Assembly: GCF_001426705.1 (NCBI RefSeq)
Contig: NZ_LMFC01000001.1
Span: 1,207,355 to 1,271,354 of the forward strand
Direction of reading: 5' to 3'
Source: Cellulomonas sp. Root485
GTDB lineage: Bacteria; Actinomycetota; Actinomycetes; Actinomycetales; Cellulomonadaceae
DNA: 64,000 nt
The translations under genes were made by a program, and so were the position numbers. Below the pieces are notes generated by a model that was given only the letters and a program-made list of their open reading frames with translations, was not told the origin of the DNA and did not search any database. This document shows positions 39,551 through 48,343 of the stretch, piece after piece (position 1 is the stretch's first letter; each line of letters starts with the position of its first letter).

Positions 39551-41005
39551 ATGGTCGCCTCAGGAACCGCCACCGGAACCGCGCAGATCGGTGTCACCGG
39601 GCTGGCGGTGATGGGCCGCAACCTCGCCCGGAACTTTGCCCGCAACGGCTTCACGGTGGCGATCCACAACCGCTCGTACGCCAAGACCGAGTCGCTGGTG
39701 GCGGACCACGGTGACGAGGGCGCGTTCGTCCCGTCCGAGTCGGTCGAGGACTTCGTCGCGTCGCTGGCCCGGCCCCGCAAGGTCGTCGTCATGGTGAAGG
39801 CCGGTGGCCCCACGGACGCCGTCATCGACGAGCTGGTGCCCTTCCTGGAGGAGGGTGACATCGTCGTGGACGCCGGCAACGCCCACTTCCCGGACACGAT
39901 CCGGCGGGAGGCTGCGCTGCGCGAGAAGGGGCTGCACTTCGTGGGCTCGGGCGTCTCCGGCGGCGAGGAGGGCGCGCTGCTCGGCCCGTCGATCATGCCC
40001 GGCGGAACCAAGGAGTCGTACGAGTCGCTCGGCCCGATCCTCGAGAAGATCTCGGCCAAGGTCGACGGCGTGCCGTGCTGCACCTACGTGGGCCCCGACG
40101 GCGCCGGGCACTTCGTGAAGATGGTGCACAACGGCATCGAGTACGCGGACATGCAGCTCATCGCGGAGGCGTACGACCTCCTGCGGCAGGGGCTGGGTGC
40201 CTCGGCGGCGGAGATCGGGCAGATCTTCGCCGACTGGAACACCGGCGACCTCGAGTCGTTCCTCATCGAGATCACCGCGGACGTCCTGCAGCACGTCGAC
40301 GCCGAGACGGGGTCGGCGTTCGTCGACATCGTGCTCGACCAGGCGGAGCAGAAGGGGACAGGGCGCTGGACCGTGCAGAACGGCCTCGACCTCGGGGTGC
40401 CGATCACCGGCATCGCGGAGGCCACGTTCGCCCGTGCGCTGTCCGGCTCTGTGCCGCAGCGCACGGCCGCAGCCGGCGTCCTGCAGGCCCACACCACGGC
40501 GTGGGACGTCACGGACCGCGACGCGTTCATCGAGGACGTCCGGCTCGCGCTGTACGCGTCCAAGGTCGTCGCGTACTCGCAGGGCTTCGACCAGATCGCC
40601 GCGGCGAGCGCCGAGTTCGGCTGGGACATCGACCGCGGCGCCATGGCCCGCATCTGGCGGGGCGGCTGCATCATCCGCGCGCGGTTCCTCAACCGCATCA
40701 CCGAGGCGTACGAGCGCGACGCGCACCTGCCCCTGCTGCTCGCCGACGAGTACTTCACCGGTGCGGTCGGCAACGGCGTCGAGGCGTGGCGCCGGATCGT
40801 CGCGGGTGCCGCGCTGCACGGCGTGCCCACCCCGGCGTTCTCGTCGTCGCTCGCGTACTACGACGGTGTCCGCGCCGAGCGCCTCCCTGCCGCGCTGATC
40901 CAGGCGCAGCGCGACTTCTTCGGCGCGCACACGTACCGCCGCACGGACAAGGACGGCACCTTCCACACCACCTGGTCGGGCGACCGCTCCGAGCAGACCG
41001 CGTGA
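39551..41005 (+). CDS. gndA: NADP-dependent 6-phosphogluconate dehydrogenase, decarboxylating
   Basis: A 484-residue pentose-phosphate-pathway enzyme producing ribulose-5-phosphate, CO2 and NADPH. The Rossmann motif is GVTGLAVMGRNLARNFARNG, followed by HNRSYAKTE whose Arg contacts the NADP phosphate. The substrate site has SGVSGGEEGA and VGPDGAGHFVKMVHNGIEY, and the C-terminal dimerisation arm is complete. The frame opens at 39491, but ATG 39551 has AAGGAG nine bases before it. The stop overlaps the ATP-grasp ligase gene (GTGA at 41002-41005). Confidence 0.95.
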   Translation: MVASGTATGTAQIGVTGLAVMGRNLARNFARNGFTVAIHNRSYAKTESLVADHGDEGAFVPSESVEDFVASLARPRKVVVMVKAGGPTDAVIDELVPFLEEGDIVVDAGNAHFPDTIRREAALREKGLHFVGSGVSGGEEGALLGPSIMPGGTKESYESLGPILEKISAKVDGVPCCTYVGPDGAGHFVKMVHNGIEYADMQLIAEAYDLLRQGLGASAAEIGQIFADWNTGDLESFLIEITADVLQHVDAETGSAFVDIVLDQAEQKGTGRWTVQNGLDLGVPITGIAEATFARALSGSVPQRTAAAGVLQAHTTAWDVTDRDAFIEDVRLALYASKVVAYSQGFDQIAAASAEFGWDIDRGAMARIWRGGCIIRARFLNRITEAYERDAHLPLLLADEYFTGAVGNGVEAWRRIVAGAALHGVPTPAFSSSLAYYDGVRAERLPAALIQAQRDFFGAHTYRRTDKDGTFHTTWSGDRSEQTA

Positions 41006-42261
41006 GCGACGGGTCCTCGGCTGCAGCGGTCTCCGGGCCGCTGCAGCCCGTCATCCTGGGCGCCGACATCGGCGTGTACGCGCTGGCCCGGTCGTTCCAC
41101 GAGGCCTACGGCGTCTCCTCGGTGGTCGTCGCCGGTGCCGCCCTGGGGCCCGTGGCCCACTCGCGGATCGTGCGGCACGAGATCGTCGACGACGGCCACG
41201 ACCCCCGCCAGCTGGTGGACCGGCTCGTGGCGGTCGCGCAGTCGATGCCGGACCGTCGGCTGCTGCTCATGGCCAACTCGGACTGGCTCGTCCGGGTCGT
41301 GGTGCAGCACCGCGCGCTGCTCGAGCAGTACTACGTGGTCCCGTTCCTGTCCGAGCACCTGCTCGACCAGATCTCGGACAAGGCCACGTTCGCGCAGATC
41401 TGCGACGACCTCGGCATCTCCGTCCCGCGGACGCTCGTGCAGGAGTTCGGCTCCGCGGAGCCGTGGGAGGCCGTCGCGGTCGACCTGGAGTTCCCGCTGA
41501 TCGCGAAGGCCGCCAGCAGCGCGGACTACCAGGACGTCGAGTTCGAGGGCAAGAAGAAGGTCTTCGAGATCGCGACGCCCGAGGAGCTCGACTGGCTCTG
41601 GGACGCGTTGCGGACCGCGGGGTACCGGGGCCGGTTCGTCGTGCAGGAGCTCGTGCCGGGCGACGACACCCAGATGCGGTCCATCACCGCCTACGTGGAC
41701 ACCCGCGGCGAGATCACCCTGCTCGCCTCGGCGCACGTGCTGCTCGAGGAGCACACCCCGTCCGGGCTCGGCAACCCGGCGGCGATGATCACGTACCGCG
41801 ACGACCCGATGCTCGCGCAGGCGCGGACGTTCCTGGCGTCGACCGGGTACCGGGGGTTCGCCAACTTCGACGTGAAGGTCGACCCGCGCACCGGCCAGTT
41901 CCGGTTCTTCGAGGTCAACCCGCGGATCGGCCGGAACAACTACTACGTGACCGCGGCCGGAGCCAACCCGATGCGGTTCGTGGTCGAGGACGCCGTCGAG
42001 GGCCGGTCGGTGCCGCCGGTCGTCGTCGACCGGGAGATCCTCTACGCGGTGGTCCCGCACCGGCTGCTGCTGCGCTACGTGCGCGACCCGCAGCTCGCGG
42101 CGTGGGTCCGCAGACTCATCAAGGCCAACGCGGTGGCGCACCCGTTGGCGTACCGGGGTGACCTGTCGCCCCGTCGACGCCTGTACGTGTGGATGGCGCT
42201 GGTCAACCAGGTGCGCAAGTTCCGCCGGTACTACCCGGAAGTGACCTCGACAGGGTTCTGA
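41002..42261 (+). CDS. ATP-grasp carboxylate-amine ligase (COG3919-like)
   Basis: A 419-residue ATP-grasp enzyme. The N-terminal preATP-grasp part holds LGADIGVYALARSFHEAYGV. The ATP-binding lobe contains PLIAKAASSADY and VVQELVPGDDTQMRSITAYV. The Mg-binding end reads FRFFEVNPRIGRNNYYVTAA. This family joins a carboxylate to an amine and includes Aslfm, the D-aspartate ligase that builds the peptidoglycan cross-bridge of Enterococcus. Cellulomonas walls contain L-Orn-D-Glu or L-Orn-D-Asp bridges, so a wall ligase is a good hypothesis. It is coupled to gndA and ends at a perfect hairpin. Confidence 0.8.
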   Translation: MSDGSSAAAVSGPLQPVILGADIGVYALARSFHEAYGVSSVVVAGAALGPVAHSRIVRHEIVDDGHDPRQLVDRLVAVAQSMPDRRLLLMANSDWLVRVVVQHRALLEQYYVVPFLSEHLLDQISDKATFAQICDDLGISVPRTLVQEFGSAEPWEAVAVDLEFPLIAKAASSADYQDVEFEGKKKVFEIATPEELDWLWDALRTAGYRGRFVVQELVPGDDTQMRSITAYVDTRGEITLLASAHVLLEEHTPSGLGNPAAMITYRDDPMLAQARTFLASTGYRGFANFDVKVDPRTGQFRFFEVNPRIGRNNYYVTAAGANPMRFVVEDAVEGRSVPPVVVDREILYAVVPHRLLLRYVRDPQLAAWVRRLIKANAVAHPLAYRGDLSPRRRLYVWMALVNQVRKFRRYYPEVTSTGF

Positions 42262-42264
42262 GGC

Positions 42265-42298
42265 CAGTGACCGGCGCGCGTGGACGCGCCGGTCACTG
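42265..42298. terminator. bidirectional hairpin terminator
   Basis: A 14 bp perfect inverted repeat (42265-42278 and 42285-42298) with a six-base loop lies in the 31 bp between the convergent ligase and histidine kinase genes and includes the kinase stop codon. Confidence 0.85.
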
Positions 42299-43417
42299 CG
42301 TCGGCAGGCTCAGCTCGGCGACCAGCCCGCCGTCGGGCCGCGGGGTCAGGACGAGCGCGCCTCCGTGGTGGTCGGCGACGGCCCGGACCACCGTGAGCCC
42401 GAGACCGACGCCGCTGACGGCCGCGGTGCGATCGGGGGCGCCGCGACGGAACGGCAGGACGAGGTCGGCGGCGGCGTCCGGTGGCACGAGAGGGCCGGTG
42501 TTCTCCACGGTCACCCGCGGGCCGCCCGGCTCGGCGGACAGCGTGACCGCGACGCGCCCGCCCGGCACGTTGTGGTGCGCGGCGTTGTCCACGAGGTTCG
42601 CGACGGCGCGCGCCAGCAGGTCCGGCTCACCGGGCACCGTCATGGGGACGAGGCGGACCTCCCACGCGAGGATGTCGTCGGGCTTCCGGACCTGCTCCAC
42701 GGCATCGGCGACCACCGCACACAGGTCGACGGGGACCGCTGGGCCGACCGCCTCGCCCGACTGTGCCCGGGCGAGCACGAGGAGCGCGTCGATCGTGCGG
42801 GCCGCCCGGCGGCTCTGCTCGAGCGCGGTGGTCGCCGCGGCCCGCAGCTCGTCGGCGTCGGCGGCGGGGTCGTCGAGTGCGACGTCGAGCGCAGCCTGCT
42901 GGTTGGCCAGAGGGGTGCGCAGCTCGTGGGACATCGTGGCGACGAGCCGCCGCTCCGAGGTCACGGTGGCCTGCACCCGGCCGAGCAGGGCATCGAACGT
43001 GTCCGCCAGTGCGCGCAGCTCGTCGCGCGGACCACCGAGCGCGATGCGTTCGTCGAGCGAGTCGGCGGAGATGCGCTGCGCGCGTGCGGTGATGGTGTGC
43101 ACCGGGGCAAGGAGGCGGCCCGCGACGACCCAGCCGATCCCCACGGACACGACGGTCACGAAGGCCAGCGCGAGCCACGAGCTCTGCAGGAGCTCGCCTG
43201 ATCCGTCCGTGCGCTCGTCGTCGCGGAGCTCGGGCGGCACGGGCGGTGGGCCGTCGTCGTCCACACCCGGCGTCAGCTCGGTCGTCACACTGCCCGAGCG
43301 CACCTCCCCGCCGGTGACCAGCCCGTAGACCAGGGTGAGCAGCACCGCACCGGACACCGCGACGATCACCGTGTAGGCGATCGTCAGGCGCCAGCGGACG
43401 CTCAGTGAGCGCCTCAC
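42293..43417 (-). CDS. sensor histidine kinase
   Basis: A 374-residue membrane kinase. Span one is at about residues 11-33, an extracytoplasmic loop rich in Pro, Asp and Glu covers 35-78, and span two is at 81-100. A HAMP domain follows, then the phosphoacceptor His164 in ATMSHELRTPLANQ and the ATPase motifs N (LVDNAAHHN) and G (GVGLGLTVVRAVADHH). The GTG start overlaps the stop of the response-regulator gene (GTGA). The stimulus is probably an envelope signal, since the divergent operon encodes a lipoprotein and an ABC exporter. Confidence 0.9.
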   Translation of the reverse strand: MRRSLSVRWRLTIAYTVIVAVSGAVLLTLVYGLVTGGEVRSGSVTTELTPGVDDDGPPPVPPELRDDERTDGSGELLQSSWLALAFVTVVSVGIGWVVAGRLLAPVHTITARAQRISADSLDERIALGGPRDELRALADTFDALLGRVQATVTSERRLVATMSHELRTPLANQQAALDVALDDPAADADELRAAATTALEQSRRAARTIDALLVLARAQSGEAVGPAVPVDLCAVVADAVEQVRKPDDILAWEVRLVPMTVPGEPDLLARAVANLVDNAAHHNVPGGRVAVTLSAEPGGPRVTVENTGPLVPPDAAADLVLPFRRGAPDRTAAVSGVGLGLTVVRAVADHHGGALVLTPRPDGGLVAELSLPTQ

Positions 43418-44073
43418 GCGATCACCCGGTACCCGGCGCCGCGGAGCGTCTCGACGAGGGGAGGGTCGCCGAGCTTCCTGCGCAGCCCGACCATCGTGAC
43501 GCGGACGGCGTTGGTGAACGGGTCGGCGTTCTCGTCCCACACCCGCGCCAGGAGCTCCTCGGCGGAGACCACGGCGCCGGCAGCCCGGACCAGCTCCACG
43601 AGGACGCCGTACTCCTTGAGCGTCAGGTCGACCGGCAGCTCGTCGCGGGTCACGGCCCGCCGCGCGACGTCCACCCGCAGGCCGGCTGCCACGAGGACCG
43701 GCTGCTGCGCGGGCGCCGTGCGACGGGCCAGTGCCTGCACGCGGGCGAGCAGCTCCGCGAACGCGAACGGTTTGGCCAGGTAGTCGTCCGCGCCGAGACC
43801 GAACCCGTCGACCTTCTCCTGCAGCCCGCCCGCAGCGGTGAGCATGAGGATCCTGGCCGACGACCCGGACGCCAGCAGCGCGCGGCACACGTCGTCCCCG
43901 TGCACGACGGGCAGGTCGCGGTCGAGCAGCACCACGTCGTACGGGTTGAGGGTCGCGAGCTCGAGGGCCGTCGCGCCGTCCATAGCGACGTCGGCGGCGT
44001 ACCCGGCCCGGCGCAGGCCCCGGGCCAGGGCGTCGGCCATCACCTCTTCGTCCTCGGCGACCAGCACCCGCAC
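43414..44073 (-). CDS. OmpR/PhoB-family response regulator
   Basis: A 219-residue regulator. The receiver domain begins VRVLVAEDEEVM, with phosphoacceptor Asp51 in VVLLDRDLP and the conserved Lys in YLAKPFAF. The C-terminal winged helix ends VRVTMVGLRRKLGDPPLVETLRGAGYRV. GTG 44073 is chosen because GGAGGTG lies seven bases before it and it matches the family start. It is coupled to the kinase gene and divergent from the lipoprotein/ABC operon with 168 bp between starts, which is the likely target promoter. Confidence 0.92.
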   Translation of the reverse strand: MRVLVAEDEEVMADALARGLRRAGYAADVAMDGATALELATLNPYDVVLLDRDLPVVHGDDVCRALLASGSSARILMLTAAGGLQEKVDGFGLGADDYLAKPFAFAELLARVQALARRTAPAQQPVLVAAGLRVDVARRAVTRDELPVDLTLKEYGVLVELVRAAGAVVSAEELLARVWDENADPFTNAVRVTMVGLRRKLGDPPLVETLRGAGYRVIA

Positions 44074-44241
44074 CGCACACCTCCGCCCCGGCTCGCACGT
44101 GGGCCGTCGGCGCAGCATCGGTCCTGTCGTGTTCAGCCAGCGTAAGGGCGTGGGCCCGTTCCGGGCCGGGAGCCAACGCTGCCCGAACCGGTGGCGCGGT
44201 GGGCTGGGCCGGTCACTCCGACCCCGACGAGGAGAACCGTC

Positions 44242-44850
44242 ATGAGCACCCTTCCCACCACCCCGCCGCCCGTCTTGCGACGCTTGCTCGTCGTGTCAGC
44301 TCTCGCGGCTGTGTGCCTGCTCGGCGCCGTCGCCGGGTGCACGCCGGCACGGGTCCCCCTGCTTCCCGGTTCCGGCGGAGCGACGTCCGGGGCGCCCTCG
44401 GCATCCTCGACGGTCCTCGCCCCTGAGGACGCGATGCTCGCCTGGGCGCAGTGCATGCGCGACCACGGCGTGGACGTGCCCGACTCGACCGACGGTCACT
44501 ACCGGCTCGGAGACGCGGAGGGCCTCACGCCCGGGCAGGCCGAGGCCGCGGACGACGCCTGCGAGCCGTGGCAACGGATGGCCGAGTCGGGTGCGGGCTC
44601 CGAGCCCTTGTCCGAGGAGCAGAAGCAGACGTTCCTCGACCACGCCCAGTGCATGCGCGACCGCGGCTGGGACATGCCCGACCCCACCTTCGACGGGGGA
44701 CGGGTGGAGTCGGAGTTCCAGCGCGGTTCCGAGGCCGGAGCCGGCGCCCCCGCACCTGACGACCCGCAGTTCGAGAAGGACATGCAGGAGTGCCTCGTCG
44801 AGGCAGGCGTGGAGGCGCCCGACGGCTCGGCCGACGGGCAGGAGAAGTGA
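44242..44850 (+). CDS. lipoprotein with duplicated cysteine-containing repeat
   Basis: A 202-residue secreted lipoprotein: a basic start, a hydrophobic stretch (residues 15-30) and the lipobox LGAVAGC with Cys33. The mature part contains two copies of a module: LAWAQCMRDHGVDVPDS (Cys71) with ADDACEPWQ, and LDHAQCMRDRGWDMPDP with MQECLVEAG. Each pair could form a disulfide. The family accompanies MacB-like exporters in actinomycetes, but its role is unknown. GAGGAG precedes ATG 44242. It heads the operon lipoprotein, adaptor, ATPase, permease, divergent from the two-component genes. Confidence 0.8.
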   Translation: MSTLPTTPPPVLRRLLVVSALAAVCLLGAVAGCTPARVPLLPGSGGATSGAPSASSTVLAPEDAMLAWAQCMRDHGVDVPDSTDGHYRLGDAEGLTPGQAEAADDACEPWQRMAESGAGSEPLSEEQKQTFLDHAQCMRDRGWDMPDPTFDGGRVESEFQRGSEAGAGAPAPDDPQFEKDMQECLVEAGVEAPDGSADGQEK

Positions 44851-44852
44851 CG

Positions 44853-45881
44853 ATGTCGCGACGCACTGCTGGACTGGCCCTCGCTCTGGTCCTCCCGCTG
44901 GCTGCGTGCGGAGCCCCGTCGGGCGCCGCCGACCCGTCCGCGTCGCCTCCGACGTGGGCCACCCGGTCGGTCACCCGGGGCGACCTGGTGTCGACCGTGA
45001 CGGCGAGCGGAGAGGTCGGCCACGGCACGACCACCTCGGTCGTCGCGCGCGTGCCCGGCACGGTGACGTGGCTGGCCCCTGCGGGGTCGACGGTGACCGC
45101 CGGACAGCCCGTCTATGCCGTCGACGCCCGGCCGGTGGTCCGTCTGCCGGGGGCAGCCCCGGCGTGGCGCGACCTCGGTCCCTCGTCCGCCGACGGTGTC
45201 GACATCCGCCAGCTCGAGCAGGCGCTCACGGATCTCGGTCACACCGCCGGTCTGGACCTGACCGTCGACGAGGACTGGACGTCGGTCACGACACGTGCCG
45301 TCCGACGGTGGCAGACGTCCCTGGGTGTCGCGCCGACGGGCACGGTCCGGCTCGGCGACCTGCTGTTCACGCCGCAGGACGTGCGCATCGACGAGCACCT
45401 GGCCGACCTCGGCGCGCTGGTGGAGCCCGGCGCGCCGGTGCTCGCCGTCGGCGGGACGCAGCGGGTCGTCACCGTCGTGCTGCGGACCAGCCAGGCCGCC
45501 CTGGCGCCGGTCGGCGGGGTCGCGTCCCTCACGCTCCCCGACGGCACGTCGACGGGCGGCACGGTCCTGGCGACCGCGGTCGTCACGGTCGACGACCAGG
45601 CACAGCTCCAGGTCACGATCACCCCCGACGCCCTCGTGAGCGGGTGGGGGGAGGGCACGCCCGTCGAGGTCGGTCTCGACCAGACCGTCGCGACCGACGT
45701 GCTCGTGGTACCCGTGACGGCGCTGGTCGCGCTGTCCGACGGCGGCTACGGCGTGCAGAAGGTGCTGCCCGACGGCACCTCGCAGTACGTCACGGTGACG
45801 ACCGGTGCGTTCGCCGGGACGTCCGTCGAGGTCTCCGGTGAGGACGTCGCCGAGGGCGACGAAGTGGTGGTGAGCCCGTGA
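44853..45881 (+). CDS. HlyD/MacA-like adaptor lipoprotein with peptidoglycan-binding domain
   Basis: A 342-residue lipoprotein (lipobox LPLAAC, Cys19). Residues about 45-95 form the first half of a lipoyl/barrel-sandwich domain ([36 protein letters not shown]). A PG_binding_1-like module occupies about 112-165 ([33 protein letters not shown]) where Gram-negative adaptors have a coiled-coil hairpin. The second barrel half and beta-barrel domains follow. It probably anchors the ABC exporter to the wall. ATG 44853 follows GGAGAAG, and GTG 44847 is an alternative. Confidence 0.85.
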   Translation: MSRRTAGLALALVLPLAACGAPSGAADPSASPPTWATRSVTRGDLVSTVTASGEVGHGTTTSVVARVPGTVTWLAPAGSTVTAGQPVYAVDARPVVRLPGAAPAWRDLGPSSADGVDIRQLEQALTDLGHTAGLDLTVDEDWTSVTTRAVRRWQTSLGVAPTGTVRLGDLLFTPQDVRIDEHLADLGALVEPGAPVLAVGGTQRVVTVVLRTSQAALAPVGGVASLTLPDGTSTGGTVLATAVVTVDDQAQLQVTITPDALVSGWGEGTPVEVGLDQTVATDVLVVPVTALVALSDGGYGVQKVLPDGTSQYVTVTTGAFAGTSVEVSGEDVAEGDEVVVSP

Positions 45882-46570
45882 GCGTCCTCGACCTGGTCGA
45901 CGTGACCAAGACGTACGGCGGCGGCGCGTCTGCCCTCACCGTGCTGCACGGGATCGACCTCGCCGTGGAGGCGGGAGACTACATGGCGGTGGTCGGACCG
46001 TCGGGCTCGGGCAAGTCGACGTTGCTGCACGTCATGGGCGCGCTCGACCGGCCGACGACGGGCCGGGTGCGGCTGGTCGGCGACGACGTCACCGCGCTCT
46101 CTGATGCCGCCCTGTCCCGGGTCCGGGCCGTCCGTCTGGGGTTCGTGTTCCAGCAGTTCTTCCTGCTGGACGGCCGGTCGGCGCTCGAGAACGTCGCCGA
46201 CGGGCTGCTCTACCAGGGCGTCCGGCGCCCCGAGCGGCTGCGCCGGGCGCGGGCTGCCCTGGACCGGGTGGGGCTCGCCGACCGCGTGCGGCACACGCCG
46301 ACCGAGCTGTCGGGCGGCGAGTGCCAGCGGGTCGCCGTGGCCCGGGCGCTCGTGCACGCGCCGCAGATCCTGCTCGCCGACGAGCCGACGGGCAACCTCG
46401 ACCAGGCGTCCGGCGCGGCGGTGCTCGAGCTGTTCGACTCGTTGCACGCCGACGGCGCGACGATCGTCGTCGTCACGCACGACGAACGGATCGCGGGGCG
46501 GCTCCCGCGGGTGGTCTCGATGCGCGACGGCCGGGTCGAGCACGACACCTGCCCGGGGGTGGCGGCATGA
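45878..46570 (+). CDS. ABC transporter ATP-binding protein (MacB/LolD type)
   Basis: A 230-residue ATPase with Walker [10 protein letters not shown] (residues 40-48), Q-loop VFQQFF, signature [15 protein letters not shown], Walker [13 protein letters not shown] and the H-loop VVTHDERI. This set and the size match the MacB/LolD (DevA) class that powers mechanotransmission rather than substrate passage. The GTG start overlaps the adaptor stop, and its own stop overlaps the permease ATG, so all three subunits are coupled. Confidence 0.93.
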   Translation: MSVLDLVDVTKTYGGGASALTVLHGIDLAVEAGDYMAVVGPSGSGKSTLLHVMGALDRPTTGRVRLVGDDVTALSDAALSRVRAVRLGFVFQQFFLLDGRSALENVADGLLYQGVRRPERLRRARAALDRVGLADRVRHTPTELSGGECQRVAVARALVHAPQILLADEPTGNLDQASGAAVLELFDSLHADGATIVVVTHDERIAGRLPRVVSMRDGRVEHDTCPGVAA

Positions 46571-47802
46571 CCCGCACCGACGTCGGGCTCCCACCGGTCG
46601 TCCGCGCCGCGGATCCCGTCGTCCGGCGGATGTCGCTCGGCGACCTCCTGCGACTCAGCGCGCGGGGACTCACCGTCCGCCCGGGGCGGACCGCCCTGTC
46701 CGCCCTCGGCATCGCCATCGGGATCACGGCGCTCGTCGGGGTGCTCGGGCTGTCGGAGTCGTCACGAGCCGACCTGCGCGCCCAGCTCGACGCGCTCGGC
46801 ACCAACCTGCTCACCGTCGCCCCGGGGCAAGGGCTCCTCGGCGACGAGGGCACGCTGCCCGACGAGTCGGTCGCCATGATCGCCCGCATCCCGACGGTGA
46901 CCGCAGCATCGGCCGTCCGCGCGGTCGACGCGACCGTGCGGCGGTCCGACAAGGTCCCCGAGAGCCGGACCAGCGGCCTCTCCGTCGTCGCGGCCGACCT
47001 CGACCTGCTCGGCGCGGTGGCCGGGACGGTCCGAGAGGGGCGGTGGCTCGACGCGGCGACGCAGCGTTACCCCGCCGTCGTGCTCAGGGCGACGGCTGCC
47101 CACCGGCTCGGCATCGGTCCGCTCGCGGACGGCGTCGACGTGTCCGTCGGGGGCCGGCCGTTCACGGTGGTGGGGATCCTCGACCCCGTGGTCCTCGCGC
47201 CCGAGCTCGACGAGGCGGCGCTCATCGGGACGGTCGTCGCGCACACGCTCGTCGACGACGACCTCCCGCCGTCCGCCGTGTACGTGCGTGTCGAGCCGGA
47301 CCAGGTGGTGGCCACCCGGGCGGTCCTGGGCCGCACCGCCGACCCCGCCGCCCCCGACGAGGTTCGGGTGTCCCGACCGTCGGACGCGCTCGCCGCCGGG
47401 GCTGTCGCCGACAGGTCGTTCACGCTCCTCGCCCTCGGTCTCGGCGGGGTCGCGCTGCTCGTCGGCGGCGTGGGCATCGCCAACGTCATGGTCGTGTCGG
47501 TGCTGGAGCGGCGCCGCGAGATCGGGGTGCGACGGGCCCTCGGCGCGCCGCGGAGCTCGATCGGCAGCCAGTTCTTCATCGAGTCGGTGCTGCTGTCGCT
47601 GCTCGGCGGGGTGGCCGGCGTGGTGCTCGGCGTCGCCGTGACCTGGGTGTTCGCCACCGGGCAGGGGTGGGCCGTCACGGTCCCGTGGCTCCCCGTGCTG
47701 GCCGGTCTGGCCTGCTCGCTGGCTGTCGGCTCGGTCGTCGGCCTCTACCCGGCGCTGCGGGCCGCGCGGGTGCCGCCGACCGAGGCTCTGCGGTCGGTCT
47801 GA
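46567..47802 (+). CDS. MacB/FtsX-family ABC transporter permease
   Basis: A 411-residue membrane subunit with the MacB topology: a first span at about residues 43-62 after [20 protein letters not shown], a long extracytoplasmic domain (about 65-280), and three C-terminal spans starting [20 protein letters not shown]. The cytoplasmic loop [20 protein letters not shown] is the coupling helix typical of the family. With the ATPase and wall-binding adaptor it forms a tripartite exporter or envelope-stress device. It ends at a hairpin shared with the convergent gene. Confidence 0.92.
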   Translation: MTRTDVGLPPVVRAADPVVRRMSLGDLLRLSARGLTVRPGRTALSALGIAIGITALVGVLGLSESSRADLRAQLDALGTNLLTVAPGQGLLGDEGTLPDESVAMIARIPTVTAASAVRAVDATVRRSDKVPESRTSGLSVVAADLDLLGAVAGTVREGRWLDAATQRYPAVVLRATAAHRLGIGPLADGVDVSVGGRPFTVVGILDPVVLAPELDEAALIGTVVAHTLVDDDLPPSAVYVRVEPDQVVATRAVLGRTADPAAPDEVRVSRPSDALAAGAVADRSFTLLALGLGGVALLVGGVGIANVMVVSVLERRREIGVRRALGAPRSSIGSQFFIESVLLSLLGGVAGVVLGVAVTWVFATGQGWAVTVPWLPVLAGLACSLAVGSVVGLYPALRAARVPPTEALRSV

Positions 47803-47810
47803 GGGAACGC

Positions 47811-47852
47811 GACAGCGGGCGACACCTCCCGAGGGGGGTGCCGCCCGCTGTC
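47811..47852. terminator. bidirectional hairpin terminator
   Basis: An 11 bp perfect outer stem (47811-47821 and 47842-47852) with further pairing inside (CACCTCCC against GGGGGGTG) lies between the permease gene and the convergent small-protein gene. Confidence 0.8.
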
Positions 47853-47857
47853 ATCCG

Positions 47858-48343
47858 TCAGCCGAGCTCGCTGGTGCCCGAGTACAGGTGCAGCACGGGG
47901 ACCTGGAGCTCCTCGCGTGCCCGCGAGGCCCAGTCGCGGTGGAACGTGTCCTCGACCGCGTGCGGGTAGGTGACCACGGCCACCTCGACCACGTCGCCGT
48001 CGGCGACGGCGGCCTTCAGGGCGGGCAGCGGATCGTCCTCGACCACGGAGCCGGTGGCCTCCCGGCCCGCGGCGACGAACGCCGCGATGCTGCCGGCGAG
48101 CTGCTCGTCGGCGGTGGCCTTGGCCTCGTGCGACGACGGCTCCTTGCCGAGCGCGCGGTGCCAGGCTTCCTTGAGCTCGCCGAGGCTGAGGTTGTCGATG
48201 ATCGTGGAGACGAGCGGGCGGTCGGTGTCCGCCGGGACGAGAACGCGGTACGCGTACGTGTCGCCCTCGTGCAGGGCGAGCAGCTTCTCGACGTCGGCGC
48301 TGGCGAGGGTGTCCTCCGTGAGGACGATGATCGTGTCGGTCAC
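47858..48343 (-). CDS. conserved hypothetical protein, 161 residues
   Basis: A soluble alpha/beta protein I do not recognise firmly. It starts VTDTIIVLTEDTLASADVEK, continues with YAYRVLVPADTDRPLVSTII and DNLSLGELKEAWHRALG, and ends VPVLHLYSGTSELG. The strand-helix order recalls the universal-stress-protein fold, but no ATP motif is present. The GTG start overlaps the stop of the reductase gene (GTGA at 48340-48343). In addition TAGGCT sits six bases before it, so it may be made both from the operon and from a leaderless internal transcript. Confidence 0.65.
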   Translation of the reverse strand: MTDTIIVLTEDTLASADVEKLLALHEGDTYAYRVLVPADTDRPLVSTIIDNLSLGELKEAWHRALGKEPSSHEAKATADEQLAGSIAAFVAAGREATGSVVEDDPLPALKAAVADGDVVEVAVVTYPHAVEDTFHRDWASRAREELQVPVLHLYSGTSELG

